64,000 nt of DNA, taken from assembly GCF_014279995.1 (NCBI RefSeq), contig NZ_CP047935.1, positions 62,001-126,000 on the forward strand, written 5' to 3'. The notes beneath the pieces are model-generated. The model saw only the letters and a list, made by a program, of their open reading frames with translations, had not been told where the DNA came from and ran no database searches. Shown one piece after another: positions 30,561 through 37,947 of this stretch (positions are counted from its first letter, which is position 1; each line of letters begins with the position of its first letter). Made by a program: the position numbers and the translations under genes. The stretch comes from Synechococcus sp. BIOS-E4-1 (lineage in GTDB: Bacteria; Cyanobacteriota; Cyanobacteriia; PCC-6307; Cyanobiaceae).

Positions 30561-31667
30561 ATGTCTTTTCACCTGCCAGCTGATTTCCGTGTGTTGGTGA
30601 CCGGGGGAGCTGGATTTATTGGGAGTTCTGTCGTGCGCAGGCTTTTGCATCACTCAGATGTTCAGGTCTTCAATCTGGATAAAGTTGGTTATGCCAGTGA
30701 CCTCACAAGCATCGGTGACCATCCCCATCACCATTTACTCAGGGTGGATTTAGCCAATGCCGAGGCTACGCAGGAAGCGGTCCGAATCGCGGATCCGGAT
30801 CTCGTGATGCATCTTGCTGCAGAAAGTCACGTCGATCGTTCAATCGACGGCCCAGGCATATTTATTGAAAGCAATATCGTTGGGACTTTTCATTTACTTC
30901 AGTCCGTGCGTCTCCACTGGGAGCAGCTGGCGCCCCATCGCCGTGATCGTTTTCGCTTCCATCACATCAGTACGGATGAAGTGTTTGGTTCGCTGGGAGA
31001 TCAGGGACGCTTTTCTGAAACCACTGCTTATGATCCTCGCAGTCCGTATTCTGCGAGTAAGGCTGCTAGCGATCATCTTGTTAATGCATGGCACCACACC
31101 TTTGGTTTGCCTGTCGTTCTGACCAACTGCTCCAATAATTATGGTCCTTGGCAGTTTCCAGAAAAGTTGATTCCCGTTGTCATTCTCAAGGCCATTGCAG
31201 GTGAATCTATTCCTCTTTATGGAGATGGTTTGAATATCCGTGATTGGTTGTATGTTGAAGACCATGTTGATGCTCTTCTGCTTGCAGCAACGCGCGGTCG
31301 AATCGGCGATCACTATTGTGTCGGAGGGGCCGGTGATCATGGCTCTGCGAGTGAGCGAAGTAATCGCGATGTTGTTGAAACGATCTGCTCGATTCTTGAT
31401 CGAATCAGGCCACAGAATGAGCCCTATGCAAGCTTGATCAAATGTGTGTCTGATCGGCCAGGGCATGATCGCCGATATGCGATTGATGCCAGCAAAATAT
31501 CCAGAGAACTTGGTTGGAAGCCGCAGCACAGTTTTGAGGAGGGCTTACAGGCCACGGTTGAGTGGTATTTACAGAACCTTGACTGGTGTCAAGCGGTGCG
31601 TGAACAATCGGGATACGACGGTGAGCGGATTGGAATTACCGATCAGAGCGCTGTTTCGGGTTCATGA
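30561..31667 (+). CDS. rfbB: dTDP-glucose 4,6-dehydratase
   Basis: Second step to dTDP-L-rhamnose (RmlB). The extended short-chain dehydrogenase has TGGAGFIGSSVVRRLLHH, HLAAESHVDRSIDGP, ISTDEVFGSLG with the active-site Asp-Glu pair, YSASKAASDHLVNAW (YxxxK) and NCSNNYGPWQFPEKLIP. The start is ATG at 30561 (MSFHLPADFRVLV); an in-frame GTG lies just before it at 30558. The stop overlaps the next glycosyltransferase start by 4 bp (ATGA), so they are coupled. About 368 residues, slightly longer than average at the C-terminus. Confidence 0.97.
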   Translation: MSFHLPADFRVLVTGGAGFIGSSVVRRLLHHSDVQVFNLDKVGYASDLTSIGDHPHHHLLRVDLANAEATQEAVRIADPDLVMHLAAESHVDRSIDGPGIFIESNIVGTFHLLQSVRLHWEQLAPHRRDRFRFHHISTDEVFGSLGDQGRFSETTAYDPRSPYSASKAASDHLVNAWHHTFGLPVVLTNCSNNYGPWQFPEKLIPVVILKAIAGESIPLYGDGLNIRDWLYVEDHVDALLLAATRGRIGDHYCVGGAGDHGSASERSNRDVVETICSILDRIRPQNEPYASLIKCVSDRPGHDRRYAIDASKISRELGWKPQHSFEEGLQATVEWYLQNLDWCQAVREQSGYDGERIGITDQSAVSGS

Positions 31668-32464
31668 GTGAGTCAGAAGCTCCATTACGATCTTTGATCC
31701 TGCTCTTGGTGGCGTTTCATCCTTCTGAGCGGGAGGTGAATTGTTTGAACACATGCTTGAGGTCCCTTCCTGAGAATATTGGTTATGCAGTTGTTGCGAA
31801 TGATTATCTGCCTGGTGAGCCGATCGATCTTTTGGCAGAGTATGCAGATAGTTGGCTATGCAACTCAGATAACCCAGGTTATGGAAGAGCAGTTAATCGC
31901 CTGGTTAAAACTTTGCCAAATATTCCCAAGTATTTAGGCGTTCTTAATACTGATCTTCAGTGGAATAACGGTACTTTCGCGACGATGATGTCCTGGATGG
32001 ATCAACATCCAGATGTGGTCCTCGTTGCGCCTCGGATTCTTGACCCGTCAGGCAATGAACAGAAGCTCTGCAAGAGAAATCCCACTGTATTGGGATTGTT
32101 GAGCCGGCGATTCATTCTTGATTGGTTCAAGCCTGGTTGGTTGAAGCGCTATGACCGATGGTATGTCATGGCTGATTCTTCGTATGAAGATCAATTCGAC
32201 GTTCCTTATTTGAGTGGATGTTGCATGGTGATGCAATCCAAGCCTTTTTTGCAGATTGATGGCTTTGATGAGCGCTATTTCCTTTATCTGGAAGATGCGG
32301 ATTTAACCCGTGAGATGTCTTTATGGGGTCGTTGTCAGCATTTTTCAGGTGCCTCCGTTGTCCATTCCTGGGGGCGCGGAAATTATAAAAGTCTCAGGTT
32401 GATGGTCGTGAATTTTCAAAGCGCCTGGCGTTATTTTTGTAAGTGGGGTTGGAAGTTCTGGTGA
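31664..32464 (+). CDS. GT2-family glycosyltransferase, rhamnosyltransferase-like
   Basis: Inverting transferase of GT-A fold, 266 residues. The N-terminus is LLLVAFHPSEREVNCLNTCL, followed by NDYLPGEP, DNPGYGRAVNRLV and the metal-binding region LGVLNTDLQWN. Next come VPYLSGCCMVMQSKPFLQIDGFDERYFLYLEDADLTREMSLWG and a C-terminal VHSWGRG, typical of WbbL-like rhamnosyltransferases. It is coupled to rfbB (ATGA overlap) and to the next transferase (GTGA overlap), so it probably uses the dTDP-rhamnose made here; the acceptor is unknown. Confidence 0.88.
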   Translation: MSESEAPLRSLILLLVAFHPSEREVNCLNTCLRSLPENIGYAVVANDYLPGEPIDLLAEYADSWLCNSDNPGYGRAVNRLVKTLPNIPKYLGVLNTDLQWNNGTFATMMSWMDQHPDVVLVAPRILDPSGNEQKLCKRNPTVLGLLSRRFILDWFKPGWLKRYDRWYVMADSSYEDQFDVPYLSGCCMVMQSKPFLQIDGFDERYFLYLEDADLTREMSLWGRCQHFSGASVVHSWGRGNYKSLRLMVVNFQSAWRYFCKWGWKFW

Positions 32465-33423
32465 GCAATTATGAAGTCGTCATGGCCACTTGTAATGGTG
32501 AGCGCTTCCTTGAACAGCAAATTGCATCAATTTGCAGGCAGACCATTTTGCCTAAGCGTTTGTTGGTTGCTGATGATTGTTCTTCGGATCAGACATTGGA
32601 ATTACTGCACCATTGGCAAAAAAAGAGTGATGTGCCGCTTGAGCTTTTAACAACAAGGGAATCTGGGCGCTTGGGAAGTTGTCGTAATTTTGAACGACTT
32701 CTCTATGCGAGTAAGGCGTCTCACGTGATGTTGTCTGATCAAGATGATGTTTGGGATGTTGATAAAGCCGCACGCCTACTGCAGCAGATGGATGCTCTGG
32801 AGCAGCGGCTTGGTGCTGACCAGCCCCTTCTCGTGCATGCTGATCAGCGCCTGATTGATGCTGAGGCTCATCAGATTCACCCTTCCTTTCATCGTTGTCA
32901 GGGCTTGCATCCTGAGCGTGATGGCCTGTTTGAGATCGGGCTGCAGAACGTGGTGACGGGTTGTGCGTTGCTGCTGAATCGATCGGCGGTTGAGCGATCT
33001 CTGCCCTTCCCAGCAGAAGTGGTTCTGCATGATTGGTGGCTGGCTCTTGTGGCCGCCCAGGCGGGTGGTTTGTTCTATTGGCCCGAAGCTTGTTCAAGTT
33101 ACCGGCAGCATCAGGCCAATGTGGTGGGCGCGCGGGGATGGCGCAGGCAGTTGATCAAACGACTTCGAGATGTTGATGCTTTGCACTTCAGGCGTTCTGC
33201 TCAGCGATTGATCAGTCCTGGTTTATTGCAGTTGCGGGCATGTCTGAACCGTTTTGGTCCGCCAGAGAGTGCAACCAGGCTTGAACGGTTGTGGAGTGCT
33301 TCGGTTTGGGTCCGTTTGTCGACTGCATTGAGGCTGGGATTACGCAAACATGGCTGGTGGCGTACAGCGGGTTTTTATGCAGCATTGTTGTGCTCCAGGC
33401 CATCACGACATGAGTCGTCTTGA
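32461..33423 (+). CDS. GT2-family glycosyltransferase
   Basis: GT-A transferase of 320 residues. Motifs in order: YEVVMATCNGERFLEQQIASI, LLVADDCSSDQTLELL (first Asp site), SHVMLSDQDDVWD (DXD-like), and a C-terminal part with VTGCALLLNRSA and VVLHDWWLALVAAQAGG, resembling rhamnosyl- or glucosyltransferases of O-antigen clusters. I chose GTG at 32461, giving MSNYEVVMAT with a 4-bp overlap with the previous gene. A longer GTG start at 32443 would add six unconserved residues. The TGATG junction couples it to the next GT4 gene. Confidence 0.88.
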   Translation: MSNYEVVMATCNGERFLEQQIASICRQTILPKRLLVADDCSSDQTLELLHHWQKKSDVPLELLTTRESGRLGSCRNFERLLYASKASHVMLSDQDDVWDVDKAARLLQQMDALEQRLGADQPLLVHADQRLIDAEAHQIHPSFHRCQGLHPERDGLFEIGLQNVVTGCALLLNRSAVERSLPFPAEVVLHDWWLALVAAQAGGLFYWPEACSSYRQHQANVVGARGWRRQLIKRLRDVDALHFRRSAQRLISPGLLQLRACLNRFGPPESATRLERLWSASVWVRLSTALRLGLRKHGWWRTAGFYAALLCSRPSRHESS

Positions 33424-34700
33424 TGCGAATTCTTCTCGCTGTTCATCAGTTTTTTCCTGATTTCCGCGCTGGTACGGAAACGCTCACGAGGCGAACGGCG
33501 GAAGAACTGCAGAGACGTGGCCATCAAGTCTGGATTCTCACCGCTGGCCCTTATGAGCCTGGTTGCCCAACCTGGCAGCGTGAGAGCTGGGAAGGGCTTG
33601 AGCTGGTCCGTTTGAATCCACCTCCTGAGGCTTCTCCTTTTTTGGGGGGAGTCGCTCAGAGTTATTGGAGGCCTGAACTGGAAGCTGGCTTCATTGCCTT
33701 GCTTCGGGATCTGCAGCCCGATCTGTTGCATGTGTTTCATCTGCGTCGGCATACCCTCACCCTTGTTCAGGCTGCCCAGCGTTGCCGCGTGCCGGTATTG
33801 GCCAGCCTGACTGATTACTGGATGGTCTGCCCCTCCGGCCAACTGCAGTTTCCTGACAATTACCTGGCTCGGCGCTTCGGTCCTCCACTGGCCTTCATCT
33901 TGCTTTGGCTCTGGCGTTGGCTCTACCCCTTGTTCTCGTTGATCCCCAGGAGTCCTTTTTCGGCTCTCAAGCGGCGCCCTTTGTTGATGGCCCAGGCGTT
34001 TGAGCGATTTGAGCAGGTGTTGGTTCCTTCCCAGTTGATGTGGAGCACGTTTGCAGACATGGGTGTCTCGACCCATCATTTCGCGTTGTGCCCCTATGGC
34101 ATTTCTCTGCAAGGCCTTGATGCACTGCCGCAGCGGAAGCCCTGGGCCGGGCCGGAGCAGCGATCACTGCGTGTGGGTTTCATCGGTAGTTTCAATCAGG
34201 CCAAGGGTGCCCACGTGTTGCTGGAGGCCTTGTCTTTGATGAGCGGGATTCAGTCTTGGGAAGCCGTTCTTTATGGCAACCCAGCAGATGATCTTGACTA
34301 TTGGCATAGCTTGAAGCGGCAGACTGAAGCACTGCCACAGGTTCGCTTTGGAGGCGTATTCGCTTCAGATCAGGTGTTTGAGGTGTTGGCGTCTCTCGAT
34401 GTTCTCGTTGTGCCTTCGCTTTGGCGAGAGAATGCGCCCTTGATTGTCTCGCAGGCCAAGGCCAGTGGACTGCCGCTCTTGCTTTCAGATGTTGATGGAA
34501 TGGCAGATCAGGTGGCTTCCGGCATGAATGCCATGCTCTTTTCGCCGGGCGACAGTCGAGGATTGGCTGCTGATCTCAGCCAATTTGTTCGTGATCCTCT
34601 GGTTCTGGCGGCCTTGGTGAATCGTGGAGGTGTTCCACGAACGATTGCTGATTACGGCGATCAGCTCGAACAGATCTACGCTCGCGTGATCAGGCGTTAA
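33423..34700 (+). CDS. GT4-family glycosyltransferase
   Basis: GT-B transferase of 425 residues. The N-terminal domain begins MRILLAVHQFFPDFRAGTETLTRR, with the acceptor-side glycine/Thr-rich loop. A middle segment with hydrophobic residues (FILLWLWRWLYPLFSLIP) may associate with the membrane. The C-terminal donor domain has VGFIGSFNQAKGAHVLLEAL and LVVPSLWRENAPLIVSQAKASGLPLLLSD. It overlaps the previous gene by one base (TGATG). ATG at 33423 is preferred over a TTG directly before it. The following epimerase starts 3 bp after the stop. Confidence 0.9.
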   Translation: MRILLAVHQFFPDFRAGTETLTRRTAEELQRRGHQVWILTAGPYEPGCPTWQRESWEGLELVRLNPPPEASPFLGGVAQSYWRPELEAGFIALLRDLQPDLLHVFHLRRHTLTLVQAAQRCRVPVLASLTDYWMVCPSGQLQFPDNYLARRFGPPLAFILLWLWRWLYPLFSLIPRSPFSALKRRPLLMAQAFERFEQVLVPSQLMWSTFADMGVSTHHFALCPYGISLQGLDALPQRKPWAGPEQRSLRVGFIGSFNQAKGAHVLLEALSLMSGIQSWEAVLYGNPADDLDYWHSLKRQTEALPQVRFGGVFASDQVFEVLASLDVLVVPSLWRENAPLIVSQAKASGLPLLLSDVDGMADQVASGMNAMLFSPGDSRGLAADLSQFVRDPLVLAALVNRGGVPRTIADYGDQLEQIYARVIRR

Positions 34701-34703
34701 GGC

Positions 34704-35627
34704 ATGCAGGCCGTTGTTACCGGTGCCAGTGGCTTCATTGGTTCCCATCTGGTGGATGGTCTGCTGCGTGCGGGGTACAGGGTCAAGGCCCTGGGGCGTC
34801 AGCTTCCAGGTTTGATCAGTGCTGAGGCGCAGCTCCATCCCGATCTGACGCTGTCTTCCGTGCCATTGGCAGATGGCCTGGCTCTGCAGCAAACGCTGGA
34901 GGGTGCGCAGGTTGTGTTTCATCTGGCTTGCGGGAGTCTTCCCCAGACCTCCAATCGCGATCCACAGGCGGATGTGCAGGTCAATCTGCTCGGATCATTG
35001 AATTTGCTTGAAGCGGCGCGTCTCACCGATGTGAAGCGCTTCGTGATGGTGTCGTCGGGCGGAACGGTGTATGGCGTGCCTCGAGAGGTGCCGATTCCAG
35101 AAACCCACCCCACAGATCCCATCTGCTCCTACGGCATCACCAAGCTTGCAATCGAGAAATATGTGGTTCTTTATCGCCAGTTGCACGGCCTCGAGGCGGT
35201 GGTGCTGAGGGTGGCGAACCCTTTTGGTCCGCGTCAGCGCCTGGATGCAACACAGGGTGTGGTCCCCGTGTTCCTTGGCCGAGCCCTGAGAGGCGACCCC
35301 TTGCAGATCTGGGGTGATGGAACAACCGTGCGCGATTTCCTGGATGTGTCTGATGTGGTCGAAGCCCTGTTGATGGCGGCTCGCTCTCAATCGGATCAGT
35401 ATCTGTTCAACATTGGCTCCGGCCAGGGTCTGAGCCTCAACCAGCTCGTTGGTCTGTTGGAGGTCCAGCTGCAGCGATCCCTGAATGTTGAGTATCTGCC
35501 CTCAAGGGGATGTGATGTTCCCACCAACGTTCTCTGCATTGAACGAGCGAAGCAGGCTCTGGGTTGGACGCCCAGGGTGTCTGTCGCTGAGGGGCTTCAG
35601 CGTCTTTGCGACAGTCTTAACGACTGA
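34704..35627 (+). CDS. NAD-dependent sugar epimerase/dehydratase
   Basis: Extended short-chain dehydrogenase, 307 residues, probably making an activated sugar for the glycan. The Rossmann loop is VTGASGFIGSHLVDGLL, then VVFHLACGSLPQTSN, VMVSSGGTVYGVP, the catalytic YGITKLAIEKYVVLY (YxxxK) and ANPFGPRQR. It resembles UDP-glucose 4-epimerase and UDP-glucuronate decarboxylase families; the precise reaction cannot be told by eye. It completes the forward-strand operon from rfbB. The last 11 bp overlap the convergent RgpF fusion gene. Confidence 0.9.
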   Translation: MQAVVTGASGFIGSHLVDGLLRAGYRVKALGRQLPGLISAEAQLHPDLTLSSVPLADGLALQQTLEGAQVVFHLACGSLPQTSNRDPQADVQVNLLGSLNLLEAARLTDVKRFVMVSSGGTVYGVPREVPIPETHPTDPICSYGITKLAIEKYVVLYRQLHGLEAVVLRVANPFGPRQRLDATQGVVPVFLGRALRGDPLQIWGDGTTVRDFLDVSDVVEALLMAARSQSDQYLFNIGSGQGLSLNQLVGLLEVQLQRSLNVEYLPSRGCDVPTNVLCIERAKQALGWTPRVSVAEGLQRLCDSLND

Positions 35628-37947
35628 GCCCAGGCACATGTGTCATGGCATAGCGCTTGCCGTTGGCCATGCAGATCTGAGGGAGCAGCCGCTCGATGGC
35701 ATGCAGCATGGTGCCGTCATAGCCCAGGGGTTCTTCTGGATAGTCGTCCCAGTTCAGACCAAGGTTGTAGAGGTTGCTCAGGGCTCCTTGACGAGTCCAG
35801 AACATGGTGCCCACTGGAAAGTTGATCGCTTGCGGCAGTTGTTGGATCCCAAGACGCTCAGCCACTTGTTCAGCATGGGCGCGGTTTTCAGTCCAGCCCA
35901 GGCAGCCGGGATCATCGGGAAACACCAGGCCAAGATCGGGATCGCTGTTGATGGCGGCAAGGATGATGTCGGCCATGGGTTGCTCGGCATCACCGAGCAG
36001 GTTGGCCAGAAGAAAATCACGCCAGCGCGCGGCTGTGCTGCTATCGATCAACACACTTTTTTTGGTGTGCAGATGCCCGTGAATGGTGTAGTCGCGATCA
36101 AGCTTTTGGCCCAGTTCGCTGAGCAGGGGTCCGATGTCGCGACCTCGGTTGGGCACCGGGTGAAGGCTGGCTTCCAGCTGGTTGTTGTGCAGGATTTGGC
36201 AGATCTGTGATTCGATCGTTGGATCGCTGAAGCTCAGAAAAAGATCTGGTTTCACTTTGCTTTGACCAAGGCGATCCAGGATGGGGGCCAGTAACTCCGG
36301 ATAGAACACGTGTATGTGTAGGGCGACCTCGCTGGAAGCGGGCAAGCGTTTGATCACATCTCGGGGTTGAATGGTTGGCACCAGCCAGGGACCCTTGGGT
36401 TGTCGTTTTCGATGCCAGTGTGCGAGCGGGTCACGGCGGGAACCCTGAACAAGTTGGTGCTCCCTGTAGATCCCTGGATGAAAACCTGGAAAAGGTTTTC
36501 GTGCCTGGATATTGCTGCGCCAGCTGAGTAAATAATGTTGGTTCAGCTCCCGCTCAGTGAACCGTTGCATCGGATAAGCAAAAGTGGCATTCACAAGCTT
36601 CTTCTGACGCAGCAGAAGGAGTTCGGCTTCTTCCTGCTCAACTTCAGTACGGCTGATTCCAGCCAGCTTGATCAGAGCCTTGATGTAGGAGGGCATGTGG
36701 AACCAGCGTCTGGCCTGTTCGCGGCTGAGGGCTCCCAGCTGTTTCATCCGTTCAGGGGAGCGCAGAAGTGCCACAGCTTTGCGGGCCATGGCGGTGCAAT
36801 TGAAGTAAGGGGCCACGCCGGCTGAGTGAAGGAGGGGTTGCTGTTCCAGCAGATTGGCGATTCCGCAGGCTTCGGCGAAGCAGAGCACCGGAGTTCCTGC
36901 CAGCATCGCGTCGATCGCCACATTTGGCAGTGGGTCGAGACGTGAACTCACAACAAAAAGATTGCTGCGATCGATCAGGTCCTGGTATGCCGGTGATTCA
37001 TCCAGCATCACAAGATGGTTGGTCAGCCCGCTGCGGATGATCTGATCTTTCAACCAAATCGAGACGTTGAAGTCATAGTCAGGTTCGTAACCGCTGCCGA
37101 TCCAGGCGAATCTCACTTTGAGCTCTGGCGCCTGCTGAATGATTTCAGCCGCCATGGCCACAAACAGATCAACACCTTTGCGGGGTTGCACAGCTCCGGC
37201 ACCCAGCACCAGGAGGGTGTCCTGGTGGAGCTGTTGCAGAAAGGTTGCGGCGTCTTGAACGTTGCTGCTCTGTTGGGCTCGTTGTGGTTTGTCTGTTTGG
37301 GTCTCTTCGGGCAGCTTGCACTGCCCTTGGGGAAGCACGGCCACCTGGACATCGGCGAGATCGTTGCAATGGCAGAGCACGTCTCGCCAGGTCAGTGGTG
37401 TTGAACACACCACGCGCGAGGACCACCGGCCAATCTCGTTGAAGATGTCGAGTGGCTTGACGTAAGTCACGAACTCATGCAACAGGCAGAGGCAGACAAT
37501 CCCCTCTCCGCGCAAGGGCTCCAGAAAAGGAGCTGAAACCACTGAATTCACTAATGCAAATTCAGGATTTCCCTGCTTGCAGGCCGTTTTGAGTGCACGT
37601 TTGACCAGTTTGCGGTTCACAAACGCCAGCCTTGCCTGGATCAAGGCAGTGCCGCTCGCTTGGAACTGCTGGCGTAAGGCTCCGCCTTTCAGCAGCATCA
37701 CCACCACGTTGTGGCTCTGGCTGAGTTGCTGCACCAGATTGAGAGCCAGGATCGGTGCCCCTGTGGCGGAGGCCTCATGACTCACCACGATGGCGGTAGG
37801 TCGGCTGGGCTGGAAAGGTTGTCCGCCCGCCTGCATCTCCATGCCAAGACTGGTGAGCAATTGGATGTAGGCCAGACGGGAATAGTGCTTGATGCGCCGT
37901 CCAAACAGGGAGTTCTTCAAGGCGTGAGCGGTTGGGATGCGCGGCAT
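35617..37947 (-). CDS. Two-domain protein: GT4 glycosyltransferase plus RgpF domain
   Basis: A 776-residue fusion. Residues ~40-430 form a GT-B glycosyltransferase (TAIVVSHEASATGAPILALNL, VLGAGAVQPRKGVDLFVAMA, LFVVSSRLDPLPNVAIDAMLAGTPVLCF). Residues ~545-770 form a rhamnan-synthesis protein F domain (LHIHVFYPELLAPILDRL, PVPNRGRDIGPLLSEL, IHGHLHTKKS, FPVGTMFWTRQGAL). RgpF proteins are associated with rhamnose polymers in streptococci. ATG at 37947 (MPRIPTAHALKN) is preferred over an upstream start at 38127. It overlaps the stop of the next upstream gene by one base (TGATG). Together with the dTDP-rhamnose genes this suggests a rhamnose-containing glycan; which sugar each domain transfers is inferred only. 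Confidence 0.88.
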   Translation of the reverse strand: MPRIPTAHALKNSLFGRRIKHYSRLAYIQLLTSLGMEMQAGGQPFQPSRPTAIVVSHEASATGAPILALNLVQQLSQSHNVVVMLLKGGALRQQFQASGTALIQARLAFVNRKLVKRALKTACKQGNPEFALVNSVVSAPFLEPLRGEGIVCLCLLHEFVTYVKPLDIFNEIGRWSSRVVCSTPLTWRDVLCHCNDLADVQVAVLPQGQCKLPEETQTDKPQRAQQSSNVQDAATFLQQLHQDTLLVLGAGAVQPRKGVDLFVAMAAEIIQQAPELKVRFAWIGSGYEPDYDFNVSIWLKDQIIRSGLTNHLVMLDESPAYQDLIDRSNLFVVSSRLDPLPNVAIDAMLAGTPVLCFAEACGIANLLEQQPLLHSAGVAPYFNCTAMARKAVALLRSPERMKQLGALSREQARRWFHMPSYIKALIKLAGISRTEVEQEEAELLLLRQKKLVNATFAYPMQRFTERELNQHYLLSWRSNIQARKPFPGFHPGIYREHQLVQGSRRDPLAHWHRKRQPKGPWLVPTIQPRDVIKRLPASSEVALHIHVFYPELLAPILDRLGQSKVKPDLFLSFSDPTIESQICQILHNNQLEASLHPVPNRGRDIGPLLSELGQKLDRDYTIHGHLHTKKSVLIDSSTAARWRDFLLANLLGDAEQPMADIILAAINSDPDLGLVFPDDPGCLGWTENRAHAEQVAERLGIQQLPQAINFPVGTMFWTRQGALSNLYNLGLNWDDYPEEPLGYDGTMLHAIERLLPQICMANGKRYAMTHVPGLSR

